Shown here: positions 23,797 through 33,120 of the stretch, one piece after another
Numbering within the stretch: position 1 is the stretch's first letter
How the letters are laid out: every line of letters begins with the position of its first letter
Assembly: GCF_049059935.1 (NCBI RefSeq)
Contig: NZ_JBMGQR010000013.1
Coordinates: 1-64,000, forward strand
Origin: JAURVT01 sp049059935
GTDB lineage: Bacteria > Actinomycetota > Actinomycetes > Propionibacteriales > Nocardioidaceae
Length of the DNA: 64,000 nucleotides
Direction of reading: 5' to 3'
Notes under the pieces: model-generated
The model's database searches: none
Told to the model about the DNA's origin: nothing
The model's input: only the letters and a program-made list of their open reading frames with translations
Translations under genes and position numbers: made by a program

Positions 23797-23862
23797 CGAC
23801 CACGGCAAACCATCACGAACCGTGGTGAATTCACCACGGTTCGCGACCGTTTGCCACGGTCG
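23797..23862. repeat. 66-bp near-perfect palindrome
   Basis: A perfect 28-bp palindrome (23816-23843; half-site CGAACCGTGGTGAA) is flanked on both sides by 5-bp spacers and outer 14-bp arms (CGACCACGGCAAAC and GTTTGCCACGGTCG) that pair at 12 of 14 positions around the same centre at 23829/23830. It could be a double operator or a cruciform-forming repeat. Similar centres (GTGAA/TTCAC) occur in the hairpins at 45045 and 59757. Confidence 0.85.
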
Positions 23863-24011
23863 GTGTGACGTCTGGGGCGGATGGGAGAGCCCGGTCCACC
23901 TGTCGAGACGCACCCGCTCGACACGAGCACCCCCGCCCACCCAGTCCGTCGGTGCCTGTCGGCGAGCACCCCAGCGGCGCCGCACCCGAAGCCCCAGGAC
24001 ACCACCCCACC

Positions 24012-24017
24012 TAGGCT
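24012..24017 (+). promoter_or_regulatory. -10 box of leaderless sppA promoter
   Basis: TAGGCT ends 7 nt before ATG 24025 with no ribosome-binding site. Confidence 0.5.
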
Positions 24018-24024
24018 GGACGAC

Positions 24025-25707
24025 ATGGACCTCAGGCGCCGCAACCGTGTCCCGCTCGTGCTGGAGATCGACCTCGCGCGGGGGCTGCTGACGCAGGCGC
24101 CGCAGGACCCGCTGGAGATGCTGCGCGCGCGGGCCACCCCGACGCTGACCGACGTCCTCGCCGGGCTGCGGCGCGGGGCCGAGGACGACGACGTGGTGGC
24201 CGCGGTCGTGCACGTCGGCGGGACGGTGACGGCGGCCGTCGCCGACGAGCTGGGGCAGGCGCTCACGGAGTTCTCGGCCCGCGGCAAGGCCACCGTCGCC
24301 TTCAGCGAGAGCTTCGGCGAGCTCGGTCCGGGCACGGTGCCGTACTACCTCGCCGCGCACGCCGACACGATCTGGCTCCAGCCCACCGGACAGGTCGGGC
24401 TCACGGGCGTCAGCCTCGAGCTCAGCACCGTCCGCGGGGCGCTCGACAAGATCGGGGTCGAGCCCCAGATCGGTCAGCGCCAGGAGTACAAGACCGCGGC
24501 CGAGCGGCTGACGGCCACCGAGGTGTCCGACGCGAACCGCGAGATGTCGCAGCGGCTCGCCGACTCCGTCCTCGAGCAGGTCACCGCGCAGGTGTGCCGC
24601 ACCCGCGGGCTCACCCCCACCGAGGTCGACGCGCTGGTGGCCGAGGCGCCGATCGAGGCCGGACGCGCCCACGCTGCACACCTCGTCGACCACCTCGGCT
24701 ACCGCGACGCCGTCTACGCCGCGGTGCGGCGCGAGCACGGCCGCGACGGCGAGGTGCGCCTGCAGTACGCCCACCGGTACGCGCACTCGGCGAAGGCCGC
24801 TGCCTCCGGCGTGGTCGACAAGGTCCGTCGTCGCAGCCGGCCGGTGGTCGCCGTCGTCGAGGTGCACGGCGGCATCGTCACCGGCCGCGGCGGCTCCTCG
24901 CCGCTCGGCGGCCGCTCGGTCGGGTCCGACCAGGTGCTGGCCGCGTTGCGGCTGGCCCGCGAGGACGACGACGTCAAGGCCGTCGTGCTCCGCGTCGACA
25001 GCCCCGGCGGGTCGTACGTCGCCTCCGACGCGATCCGCGACGGCATCCGCGTGCTGCGCGAGACCGGGCGTCCCGTCGTCGCGTCGATGGGGGCCGTGGC
25101 AGGGTCCGGCGGGTACTTCGTCTCCATGCCCGCGGACGAGATCGTCGCGCTGCCCACCACGCTCACCGGCTCCATCGGCGTGCTCGGCGGCAAGCTGGTC
25201 ACCACCGAGGTCGCCGACAAGGTCGGGCTCGCGCGCGAGGCCGTCGGCGCCGGCGCGCACGCCACCATGTTCACCTCGCTCCGCCGCTTCGACGACGACG
25301 AGCAGGCGCGCGTCGACGGCTGGCTCGACGCCGTCTACGCCGACTTCACCACCAAGGCCGCGGCCGACCGCGGCATGGCGCTCGACGACCTCGAGCCGCT
25401 CGCCCGCGGACGGGTCTGGACCGGCGCCGACGCCCGCGAGCGTGGACTCGTCGACACGAGCGGCGGCCTGGCCACGGCCGTCGAGCGTGCCTGCGCCCGG
25501 ATCGACCGCACCCGCGACGACGTGCAGGTACGGCGGGTGCCGCACCTCGGCCTGCTCGACCGGCTCGGCCGTCCCGACTCGAGCGAGGACGCGCTCGACG
25601 CGGTGGGCTCGGGCAGCGGCGGCGGCCTCGTCGCCGGCCTCGCGCGACAGCTCGGGCTCCCCGCCGACGGCGTGCTGACGATGACGGGCGTGACCCGGAT
25701 CACCTGA
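24025..25707 (+). CDS. sppA: Signal peptide peptidase SppA (67K type)
   Basis: The 560-residue protein has two tandem crotonase-like SppA domains. The N-terminal domain provides Lys156 in RQEYKTAAE and the C-terminal domain provides Ser361 in VAGSGGYF, the split Ser/Lys dyad of long SppA. VDSPGGS (around 330) precedes it. SppA degrades cleaved signal peptides at the membrane. Unlike E. coli SppA no N-terminal membrane helix is obvious: the start MDLRRRNRVPLVLEIDL is only weakly hydrophobic, so it may be peripheral. ATG 24025 sits 7 nt after a -10 box; longer upstream starts run into the palindrome region. Confidence 0.87.
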   Translation: MDLRRRNRVPLVLEIDLARGLLTQAPQDPLEMLRARATPTLTDVLAGLRRGAEDDDVVAAVVHVGGTVTAAVADELGQALTEFSARGKATVAFSESFGELGPGTVPYYLAAHADTIWLQPTGQVGLTGVSLELSTVRGALDKIGVEPQIGQRQEYKTAAERLTATEVSDANREMSQRLADSVLEQVTAQVCRTRGLTPTEVDALVAEAPIEAGRAHAAHLVDHLGYRDAVYAAVRREHGRDGEVRLQYAHRYAHSAKAAASGVVDKVRRRSRPVVAVVEVHGGIVTGRGGSSPLGGRSVGSDQVLAALRLAREDDDVKAVVLRVDSPGGSYVASDAIRDGIRVLRETGRPVVASMGAVAGSGGYFVSMPADEIVALPTTLTGSIGVLGGKLVTTEVADKVGLAREAVGAGAHATMFTSLRRFDDDEQARVDGWLDAVYADFTTKAAADRGMALDDLEPLARGRVWTGADARERGLVDTSGGLATAVERACARIDRTRDDVQVRRVPHLGLLDRLGRPDSSEDALDAVGSGSGGGLVAGLARQLGLPADGVLTMTGVTRIT

Positions 25708-25740
25708 CCGATCCGTTTACCGGACATCCTGACGGGTACG

Positions 25741-25759
25741 TAAGGTGAGCCTTACCTAA
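25741..25759. promoter_or_regulatory. IdeR/DmdR iron box
   Basis: TAAGGTGAGCCTTACCTAA is a 19-bp match to the actinobacterial iron-box consensus TWAGGTWAGSCTWACCTWA with one deviation. It lies 20 bp upstream of the siderophore operon start and overlaps a TAAGGT -10-like hexamer, the standard arrangement for iron-dependent repression. Confidence 0.9.
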
Positions 25760-25778
25760 ACCATCAGGAGGTTCCTCC

Positions 25779-27239
25779 GTGCTGCTCGACCCCGACGGTG
25801 CCACGTCCTACCGCCAGGCCCTCGCCCTGGGCCTGGACGAGGTGCACGCCCGCGTCACCAGCGTCTCCCGCCCCTGCACCGGCGCCGCCCCGGCCGACCT
25901 GGACAAGCTGGTCCGGGACGTCGACCTCGACGCGCCGCTCGCCGACCCGTCCGAGGCGATCGCCGAGCTCGGGCCACTGTGGCTCGACGACGCCGTCTGG
26001 TTCCACCACCCCGACTACGCCGCGCACCTGAACTGCCCGGTCGAGGTGCCCGCGCTCCTCGGCGAGCTGCTGCTCAGCGCGGTCAACCCGTCGCTGGACA
26101 CCTGGGACCAGAGCATCGGCGCCACCCTGATGGAGCGGCGCCTCGTCACGTGGACGGCCGACCGCGCCGGGCTCGGCGAGGCCGCCGACGGCGTCTTCAC
26201 CAGCGGCGGCACGCAGTCCAACCTGCAGGCGCTGCTCGTCGCGCGGGGCGTCGCCACCGAGCGGCTGGCCGCGGGCGACGACGTCCGCCTGCCCGACCTG
26301 CTCCCCAGGCTGCGGGTGCTGGCCTCGGAGGTCAGCCACTTCAGCGTCCGCACGGGAGCGCGGACGCTCGGGCTCGGTGAGGACGCCGTCGTCCCGGTCG
26401 CGTGCGACGAGCGGCGGCGGATGCGTCCGGACGCGCTCGCCGAGGCGCTGGCCGCGTGCCGGGCCGATGGCCTGGTGCCGATGGCCGTCGTCGCCACCGC
26501 GGGCACCACCGACTTCGGCAGCATCGACCCGATGCCCGAGATCGCCGAGCTGTGCCGGCGCGACGGCGTGTGGATGCACGTCGACGCGGCGTTCGGGGGC
26601 GGTCTGCTCTGCTCGACCACCCGGCGCCACCTGCTCGACGGCATCGAGCACGCCGACTCGGTGACCGTCGACTTCCACAAGACGTTCTTCCAGCCGGTCA
26701 GCTCCAGCGCCGTGCTCGTGCGGAACGGGTCGACGCTGCGGCACGTCACGCACCACGCGGACTACCTGAACCCGGCCGACACCGACCCCGACGCGCGCCC
26801 CAACCAGGTGGACAAGTCGATCCAGACCACCCGCCGGTTCGACGCGCTCAAGCTGTGGCTGACGCTGCGCCTCACCGGGGCCGACGGCGTGGGCGCCATG
26901 CTCGACACCGTCGTCGACCTCGCCGACGCCACCTGGCGGCACCTCGACGACGACCCGCGGTTCGAGGTCGTCGTCAGGCCGACGCTGAGCACCGTGGTGT
27001 TCCGCTACCGCCCCGACGCCGCCGCGTCGCCCGCCGAGGTCGACGACCTCAACACCGCGATCCGTGACGAGCTCTTCGCCTCCGGGAGGGCGATGGTCGC
27101 GCGCACCGTCGTCGACGGCCGCGTGCACCTCAAGCTCACCCTACTCAACCCCCGCACGACGGCCGCCGACCTGCGTCGCGTGCTCGACCTCGTCGCCCGC
27201 GCCGGCGACGCCCACCTCGACGAGAGGAGCGCCGCGTGA
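25779..27239 (+). CDS. desA: PLP-dependent lysine/diamine decarboxylase (DesA)
   Basis: The 486-residue protein is a group II PLP decarboxylase: TSGGTQSNLQALL binds the cofactor phosphate, HVDAAFGG carries the aspartate, and DFHKTFFQP gives the Schiff-base Lys301. In Streptomyces DesA makes cadaverine from lysine for desferrioxamine. Diaminobutyrate decarboxylase is a related alternative, but the gene order desA-desB-desC-desD decides for DesA. GTG 25779 is seven bases after AGGAGG, and an iron box lies just upstream. The end overlaps desB by GTGA. Confidence 0.9.
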   Translation: MLLDPDGATSYRQALALGLDEVHARVTSVSRPCTGAAPADLDKLVRDVDLDAPLADPSEAIAELGPLWLDDAVWFHHPDYAAHLNCPVEVPALLGELLLSAVNPSLDTWDQSIGATLMERRLVTWTADRAGLGEAADGVFTSGGTQSNLQALLVARGVATERLAAGDDVRLPDLLPRLRVLASEVSHFSVRTGARTLGLGEDAVVPVACDERRRMRPDALAEALAACRADGLVPMAVVATAGTTDFGSIDPMPEIAELCRRDGVWMHVDAAFGGGLLCSTTRRHLLDGIEHADSVTVDFHKTFFQPVSSSAVLVRNGSTLRHVTHHADYLNPADTDPDARPNQVDKSIQTTRRFDALKLWLTLRLTGADGVGAMLDTVVDLADATWRHLDDDPRFEVVVRPTLSTVVFRYRPDAAASPAEVDDLNTAIRDELFASGRAMVARTVVDGRVHLKLTLLNPRTTAADLRRVLDLVARAGDAHLDERSAA

Positions 27240-28528
27240 GCGACCACGTCCACGACTTCGTCGCGATCGGCCTCGGCCCGTTCAACCTCGGCCTGGCCTG
27301 CCTCACCGACCCGGTCGACGACCTCGACGGGGTGTTCCTGGAGGCGAAGACGTCGTTCTCCTGGCACCCGGGGATGATGCTCGACGGCGTGCACCTGCAG
27401 ACGCCGTTCATGGCCGACCTGGTGACGATGGCCGACCCGACGTCGCCGTTCTCGTTCCTGGCGTACGCCAAGGAGCAGGGGCGCCTGTACGCGTTCTACA
27501 TCCGCGAGAACTTCTACCTGCTCCGCGAGGAGTACGTGCAGTACTGCCGCTGGGCGGCCGACCGGCTGCGGACGATCGAGTGGGACCGTGCCGTCGCCGA
27601 GGTGGTCCACGAGGACGGGGTCTACGTGGTGCGCTCGCGCGACTCGTCCGGACGGGCGCACGAGCACCGCGGCCGCCGGCTCGTGATCGGCACGGGCACC
27701 CCGCCGCACGTCCCGGCCGCCGCCGAGGGGCTGGAGGGACCGGTGCTGCACAGCTCGGACTACCTGCACCGCGCCGACGAGCTCAAGGCGCTCGGCTCGG
27801 TGACCGTGGTGGGCAGCGGCCAGAGCGCCGCCGAGGTGTACCGCGACCTGCTGCAGGACCTGCCGCGGCACCGCTACCGGTTGACGTGGGCCACGCGCTC
27901 GCCCCGGTTCTTCCCGCTGGAGTACACCAAGCTCACGCTCGAGATGACCTCGCCGGAGTACACCGACTACTTCCACGCGCTGCCGCCGGCCACGCGCGAC
28001 GAGCTGCTGGAGTCGCAGAAGCAGCTCTACAAGGGCATCGACGGCGAGCTCGTCGACGAGATCCACGAGCTGCTGTACGCCGCCGGGCTGCGCGGCGAGC
28101 CCGACACCGAGCTGCTCACCAACACCGAGCTGGAGTCGGCGTCGTGGGACGGGTCGGCGTTCACGCTCGGGCTGCGCCAGGTGGAGCAGGACGTCGCGTA
28201 CGACCTGCGCACCGAGGGGCTGGTGCTGGCGACCGGCCACCGCTGGCGTCGTCCGGACTTCGTCGACGGCATCGCCGACCGGCTCTGCTTCGACGACCGC
28301 GGGCGCTTCGACGTCGACCGCACCTACGCCGTCGACCGCGGCCGCGACGAGGTGTTCGTGCAGAACGCCGAGTCACACACCCACGGGCTGGTGGCGCCCG
28401 ACCTCGGCATGGCGTCGTACCGGAACTCGGTGATCATCGCCCGGATGCTCGGCCGCGAGGTCTACCCGGTCGAGAAGCGCATCGCGTTCCAGCAGTTCGG
28501 CGCGCCGGCCCGGGCGGTGCACGCATGA
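27236..28528 (+). CDS. desB: Cadaverine/lysine N-hydroxylase (DesB), FAD-dependent
   Basis: The 430-residue N-hydroxylating flavoprotein opens with an FAD motif in the form IGLGPFNLGLA (residues 11-21). The NADPH motif VVGSGQSAAEV is at 191-201, and the C-terminal ATGHRWRRPDF matches the third family motif. It resembles lysine/ornithine N-monooxygenases; within a desABCD operon it should convert cadaverine to N-hydroxycadaverine. All genes of the operon overlap by 4 bp, so they are translated from one iron-regulated message. Confidence 0.9.
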   Translation: MSDHVHDFVAIGLGPFNLGLACLTDPVDDLDGVFLEAKTSFSWHPGMMLDGVHLQTPFMADLVTMADPTSPFSFLAYAKEQGRLYAFYIRENFYLLREEYVQYCRWAADRLRTIEWDRAVAEVVHEDGVYVVRSRDSSGRAHEHRGRRLVIGTGTPPHVPAAAEGLEGPVLHSSDYLHRADELKALGSVTVVGSGQSAAEVYRDLLQDLPRHRYRLTWATRSPRFFPLEYTKLTLEMTSPEYTDYFHALPPATRDELLESQKQLYKGIDGELVDEIHELLYAAGLRGEPDTELLTNTELESASWDGSAFTLGLRQVEQDVAYDLRTEGLVLATGHRWRRPDFVDGIADRLCFDDRGRFDVDRTYAVDRGRDEVFVQNAESHTHGLVAPDLGMASYRNSVIIARMLGREVYPVEKRIAFQQFGAPARAVHA

Positions 28529-29070
28529 GCCTGACGTTCCGTCCCGTCCTGCTGCCCGACGACGTGCCACTGCTGCACACGTGGGTCACCGCCGAGCGTG
28601 CCCGGTTCTGGGACATGCAGGGCGCCTCGCGCGCCGACGTCGAGGACGAGTACCGCCGCATCGAGGCGTCCGGCCACCACCGCGCGTTCCTCGGGCTCGA
28701 CGACGGCCTGCCCACCTTCCTGGCCGAGGTCTACGACCCCGCCCACGACCCGGTGGGCGAGGCGTACGAGGTGCAGCCCGGCGACCGCGGCATGCACCTG
28801 CTCGTCGGTCCGACGGACACGCCCGTCCACGGCTACACCCGACGCGTGATGGAGGCGGTCGTCGCCTTCGTCCTGACCGACCCCGACGTGCGCCGCGTCG
28901 TCGTCGAGCCCGACGTCCGCAACGAGGCGATCCACCGCCTCAACGCGTCGGTCGGCTTCTGCGAGGAGCGCGTCGTCAGCCTGCCCACCAAGGACGCCCT
29001 GCTGTCGTCCTGCACCCGCGAGGACTTCGCGGCCGCCACGGCGCGGCCGCAGGAGAGGACCGCCCGATGA
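28525..29070 (+). CDS. desC: GNAT-type acyl-CoA:hydroxylamine acyltransferase (DesC)
   Basis: The 181-residue protein belongs to the IucB/RimJ-like acyltransferases of hydroxamate siderophores. It shows LTFRPVLLPDDVPLLHTWV at the start, a GMHLLVGPTD strand, and the C-terminal VVEPDVRNEAIHRLNASVGF acetyl-CoA helix. It should attach succinyl or acetyl groups to N-hydroxycadaverine before assembly by DesD. ATG 28525 overlaps the desB stop, and the stop overlaps the desD start. Confidence 0.88.
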   Translation: MSLTFRPVLLPDDVPLLHTWVTAERARFWDMQGASRADVEDEYRRIEASGHHRAFLGLDDGLPTFLAEVYDPAHDPVGEAYEVQPGDRGMHLLVGPTDTPVHGYTRRVMEAVVAFVLTDPDVRRVVVEPDVRNEAIHRLNASVGFCEERVVSLPTKDALLSSCTREDFAAATARPQERTAR

Positions 29071-30872
29071 GCCGCACCACCGAGGAGCCCCAGGACTTCG
29101 CGTCCCACCTGACGCCCGGCGCGTTCGCCCGCGCCCAGCGCGCCCTGGTCGCCAAGGCGCTGTCGGAGTGGTCGCACGAGCGGCTGCTCTCCCCCGTCGA
29201 CCTCGGCGGCGGACGCTGGGCCGTCACCAGCGACGACGGCGCCGTCACCTACCGGTTCGGGGCCCGCCGGCTGTCGCTGGACCACTGGCTCGTCGACGCG
29301 TCGTCGATCGAGCGGGAGCGCGACGGGCACCTGCTGCCGCTCGACGCGTCCGACCTCGTCGTGGAGCTGCAGGGCACGCTCGGCATGGGCGCCGACGTGC
29401 TCCCGGTGTACCTCGACGAGATCAGCAGCACCCTGTTCGGCCACGCCTACAAGCAGGCGCGCGACGTCCCGGGGTCGAAGGCGCTCGTCCACGCCGACTT
29501 CCAGACCGTCGAGTCGGCGATGAGCGAGGGACACCCCTGCTTCGTCGCCAACAACGGCCGCATCGGGTTCGGCGCCGACGACTACCGGGCGTACGCACCC
29601 GAGACCGGCTCGACCGTCCGGCTCGTGTGGCTCGCGGTGCGCCGTGAGCGGTCGGTGTTCGCCGCGGTGCGCGGGCTCGACCACGAGCAGCTGGTGGCCT
29701 CCGAGCTCGACGCCGCCACCCGCGCCCGCTTCGACGACCGGCTGCGCGACCTCGGCCTCGACCCGTCCGACTACCACCTGCTGCCCGCCCACCCCTGGCA
29801 GTGGTTCGACCGCCTCGCGGTGACCTTCGCCGCCGACGTCGCCGACCGCGACGTCGTCTGCCTCGGGCACGGCGACGACGACCACCGGCCGCAGCAGTCC
29901 GTCCGCACCTTCTTCAACGCCAGCCGGCCCGACCGCCGCTACGTCAAGACGGCCATCTCGGTGCTCAACATGGGCTTCATGCGCGGGCTGTCGGCGGCGT
30001 ACATGAGCGTCACCCCGGCGATCGACGACTGGCTGCACGACCTGCTGACCAGCGACGAGTACCTCGTGTCCAAGCGGTTCACCGCGCTGCGCGAGGTGGC
30101 CGCGATCGGCTATCACCGCCGCCACGTCGACTCGCTCCCCGCGGGCTCGGCGCACCGCAAGATGCTGGCCGCCCTGTGGCGCGAGAGCCCCGTCCCGTCG
30201 CTCGAGCCGGGCCAGCAGCTGGTGACGATGGCGTCGTTCCTGCACCGCGACGACGACGGCGAGCCGTTCCTGCTGGCCCTCGTCGAGGCGTCCGGGATCG
30301 GCCTGGACGCGTGGCTGCGCCGGTGGCTCGACCTCTACCTGTCACCGCTGCTGCACTGCATCTACACGCACGACCTCGCGTTCATGCCGCACGGCGAGAA
30401 CATGATCGTGGTGCTCGAGGACGCCGTCCCGGTGCGGGTGATCCTCAAGGACACCGGCGAGGAGATGGTGGTGATGAACACCGCCGTGACGCTGTCCGAG
30501 GACGTGCGCCGCATCCAGCACGACGTCTCCGACGAGGCACGAGCCCTGGCGATCCAGACCGACGTGGTCGACTGCTTCCTGCGGTTCGTCAACGCGATCT
30601 GCGTCGAGCACGTGCCCGGCTACGAGGAGGACCTGCTGTGGCGCGCCGTCGCCGACACCGTGCTGGCGTACCAGGCCGAGCACCCGCACCTGGCCGACCG
30701 GTTCGCCCGCATCGACCTGTTCGGCGACGACTTCGAGCTGGTCTGCCTCAACCGCCTCCAGCTCGCCGACAACCGGCAGATGGTCGACCTGGAGTCCCCC
30801 GACGTCACCGCCCGCGACCACGGCAGGCTGGCCAACCCCCTGGCCCGCCACCGCCCCTCGGCCACGCACTGA
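29067..30872 (+). CDS. desD: NRPS-independent siderophore synthetase (IucA/IucC, DesD)
   Basis: The 601-residue protein is a NIS synthetase. It includes HPCFVANNGRIGFGADD-like substrate segment (GHPCFVANNGRIGFG), HPWQWFDRL, KTAISVLNMGFMRGLS in the ATP-binding region, and CIYTHDLAFMPHGENMIVVLED near the active site. It oligomerises and cyclises hydroxy-succinyl-cadaverine units to desferrioxamine-type trihydroxamates using ATP. A good AGGAGAGG precedes ATG 29067. It ends the operon; no uptake or export gene is linked. The stop lies in a small inverted repeat shared with the convergent acylase gene. Confidence 0.92.
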   Translation: MSRTTEEPQDFASHLTPGAFARAQRALVAKALSEWSHERLLSPVDLGGGRWAVTSDDGAVTYRFGARRLSLDHWLVDASSIERERDGHLLPLDASDLVVELQGTLGMGADVLPVYLDEISSTLFGHAYKQARDVPGSKALVHADFQTVESAMSEGHPCFVANNGRIGFGADDYRAYAPETGSTVRLVWLAVRRERSVFAAVRGLDHEQLVASELDAATRARFDDRLRDLGLDPSDYHLLPAHPWQWFDRLAVTFAADVADRDVVCLGHGDDDHRPQQSVRTFFNASRPDRRYVKTAISVLNMGFMRGLSAAYMSVTPAIDDWLHDLLTSDEYLVSKRFTALREVAAIGYHRRHVDSLPAGSAHRKMLAALWRESPVPSLEPGQQLVTMASFLHRDDDGEPFLLALVEASGIGLDAWLRRWLDLYLSPLLHCIYTHDLAFMPHGENMIVVLEDAVPVRVILKDTGEEMVVMNTAVTLSEDVRRIQHDVSDEARALAIQTDVVDCFLRFVNAICVEHVPGYEEDLLWRAVADTVLAYQAEHPHLADRFARIDLFGDDFELVCLNRLQLADNRQMVDLESPDVTARDHGRLANPLARHRPSATH

Positions 30873-30886
30873 CCGCGAGAGGTCAG
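30869..30886. terminator. Stop-codon-embedded hairpin between desD and acylase genes
   Basis: CTGACC and GGTCAG pair over a 6-nt loop (GCGAGA). The stem includes both convergent stop codons (TGA of desD and the TGA of the acylase gene on the other strand). Confidence 0.45.
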
Positions 30887-33120
30887 GTCGGGTCCGGGCC
30901 CGCGGACCGCCGCATCGGCGCGAGCCGGTGGTCGCGCCACGGCTCGAGCTGGTCCGACCCGTGGGGCGCCGTGGCCCGCCCGTCGACGCCGCCGGGCACG
31001 ATCCACCCGGACGCGTCGAGGTCGGACAGGTCGAGCACCTGGCGGTACACCGACAGGTTCGTGATCGTGAACGGCATGCCCACCACCCAGCCGTACGCGG
31101 CGTTGGCCACGGTCTCGTTGTCGCCGCCGAGCCCCACCGGGGCGGGGTCGAGGTGCCGGCCGAGAGGGTGGCGTGCCTGCGTCGTGTGCACCTCGGCCCA
31201 CGTCGCGTCGAGCTTCCGCGCGCGCGACAGTGCCCGGGCGAGGCAGCGCTCCACCAGGTCGTCGCCCAGCCGGGCCGCCGGCACGTCCTCACCGGGGCCG
31301 CGCGGCCAGGTGAGCTGGGCGAACCAGCGTCGCAGCAGCACCGGGGTCCCGGGTTGCCGAGAGGCGAGCAGGTCGCCCGCCACGACGGGTCCGACCTCGA
31401 CGGCCAGGGCGTCGGCGAGCAGCTCGCGACGGAAGCACGCGTGCACCACCGCCGCCGTGCCGTCGCCCCGCAGGTCGCCGGCGGTCGAGACGATCGCGAG
31501 CCGGGCCGCTTCGGCGTCCCCGTCGTAGGGGCCGCGGGTCGCGAGGTGCTCGGCCCACCGCCGTGCGGCGACTGAAACGGTGTCGCCCTGCGCGGCCGCC
31601 ATCGACGCCGGGGTGTGGCCGTCGCCCTCCAGCAGCTCGTGCACGCGCTCGGCCCGGTACGCGTCGTTGACGGCGTGCGAGACCAGCGGGTACGGGTTGG
31701 TCGACGCCAGGTTGTTCGTGCTGACGATCACCTGCTCGGGCGGGTCCTCCAGGCGCGGCATGTCGCCCGGCGCCACCAGCCCGTCCCACACCGCCGAGGG
31801 TCCCCACGCGGGGACGGGCACCTGGGTGGAGGCGTCGGAGCGGCGCCGCGGCAGCTCGCCACGCAGCCGGTACCCGAGATGGCCGGCGGTGTCGGCGGCC
31901 AACAGGTTGTTGACCGGGTCGACCCACGGGTCCTGCACGTCGAGCAGCTCGTTGACGGTGCGGGCGCGCAGCATCGCCGCGAGCACGCCGAACTGGCGGC
32001 ACGGACGGTCAGCGGCGGTCCAGCGCAGCGACAGGACGCTGCCGGTGGCCGGGTCGCCGTGCACCACCGGGCCGCGCGGGGTGCGCCAGCAGTCCTGCAC
32101 CACGTCGTCGCCCCCGCGCACCACGATCGTCTCGGTGCGACGCTCGAGCACGTCCCACCCGTCGGCGGAGCGCACCCGGGGCTCGGCACCGGACAGGTCG
32201 GCCTGCTCGACGTAGAGGTCCTGGGCGTCGGCGGCGGCGTTGGTGATGGCCCAGCCCACGTGGCCGTTGTGGCCGAAGTGCGGAAACCCGGGGATGCCGG
32301 GGAAGGTGGCGCCGGCGACGTCGAACGCGTCGCACCGCAGGTAGGCCTGCCAGTAGACGTTGGGGGCGTCGAGGGCGCGGTGGGAGTCGTTGGCGAGGAT
32401 CGCCGCGCCGGTGGCGGACCGTCCGGGCCCCACGGCCCAGGCGTTCGACCCGGCCTCCACCTCCGCGAGGAAACCCAGGTGCTCGGCCGCGTCCTCGACG
32501 TCGCGGCGCGCCTCGTCCAGGAGCGCGTCGCGGGCGGCGGTGTCCTCGAGGCGGGCGGTGGCGGGCACGCTCACCCGCATCCCCGGGCGCACCCGGGGGT
32601 CGAGCAGGTCGAAGACCTGCAGACCCGAGCGCGCCAGGACGGTCGCACGGGCGAGCTTGTACTGCCAGACGCCCATCAGCACGTGCCGCACCTTGAACGC
32701 CGCCACGGAGTCGACGACAGTCCACGGCGTCCAGCCGACCCCGGCCTCGGCCATCTCCTCGCTGACGCCGTGCTCGGCCACCCGGGCGTTGACCCCGGCG
32801 GCGTAGGCGTCGAACGTCTCCGCGGTGGCGTCGTCCATCGCCTCCACGTCACGCCGAGCCGCGCGCACGAGGTCGAGCCTCCGGGCCAGCCGGTCCGCCG
32901 ACAGAGCCGTCGCCCCGACGACCTCGCAGAGCGTTCCCGCGGCCCGGCGTCGGTCGTGCTCCATCTGCCACAGCCGGTCGGTGGCGGCGGCCCAGCCGAG
33001 CCCGCACCAGGCCGAGGCCTCGTCGACGGCGCTCACGTGGGCGACCCCGAGGTCGTCACGGGCGACCGTGGCCCGACGACGGCCGACCTCCACACGCGTG
33101 CTGCGTCCCGGGTCGCTCAC
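30883..33120 (-). CDS. Penicillin acylase-family amidase (Ntn hydrolase)
   Basis: The 745-residue protein is a one-chain precursor of the penicillin amidase family. The alpha part begins RATVARDDLGVAHVSAVDEASAWCGLG and WQMEHDRRRAAG as usual. The cleavage site is GSNAWAVGPGRSATG with nucleophile Ser225, and HFGHNGHVGWAITNAAADAQDLY and VPGFP-like IPGFPHFGHNG follow. Active enzymes cleave amide bonds of acylated amines, peptides or acyl-homoserine lactones. No signal peptide is visible, unlike classic penicillin acylases, so this one is predicted intracellular and would act on imported substrates. It is the last gene of a nine-gene operon with a peptide-type ABC importer and overlaps it by GTGA. 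Confidence 0.88.
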   Translation of the reverse strand: MSDPGRSTRVEVGRRRATVARDDLGVAHVSAVDEASAWCGLGWAAATDRLWQMEHDRRRAAGTLCEVVGATALSADRLARRLDLVRAARRDVEAMDDATAETFDAYAAGVNARVAEHGVSEEMAEAGVGWTPWTVVDSVAAFKVRHVLMGVWQYKLARATVLARSGLQVFDLLDPRVRPGMRVSVPATARLEDTAARDALLDEARRDVEDAAEHLGFLAEVEAGSNAWAVGPGRSATGAAILANDSHRALDAPNVYWQAYLRCDAFDVAGATFPGIPGFPHFGHNGHVGWAITNAAADAQDLYVEQADLSGAEPRVRSADGWDVLERRTETIVVRGGDDVVQDCWRTPRGPVVHGDPATGSVLSLRWTAADRPCRQFGVLAAMLRARTVNELLDVQDPWVDPVNNLLAADTAGHLGYRLRGELPRRRSDASTQVPVPAWGPSAVWDGLVAPGDMPRLEDPPEQVIVSTNNLASTNPYPLVSHAVNDAYRAERVHELLEGDGHTPASMAAAQGDTVSVAARRWAEHLATRGPYDGDAEAARLAIVSTAGDLRGDGTAAVVHACFRRELLADALAVEVGPVVAGDLLASRQPGTPVLLRRWFAQLTWPRGPGEDVPAARLGDDLVERCLARALSRARKLDATWAEVHTTQARHPLGRHLDPAPVGLGGDNETVANAAYGWVVGMPFTITNLSVYRQVLDLSDLDASGWIVPGGVDGRATAPHGSDQLEPWRDHRLAPMRRSAGPDPT

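Larger units (their letters stand above)
23723..24024. other. 302-bp divergent intergenic region with large palindrome
   Basis: This gap between the divergent photolyase and SppA genes codes for nothing convincing. It holds a 66-bp near-perfect palindrome (23797-23862), and at the right end the -10 box of sppA. About 150 bp between palindrome and sppA has no feature I can name. Confidence 0.7.
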
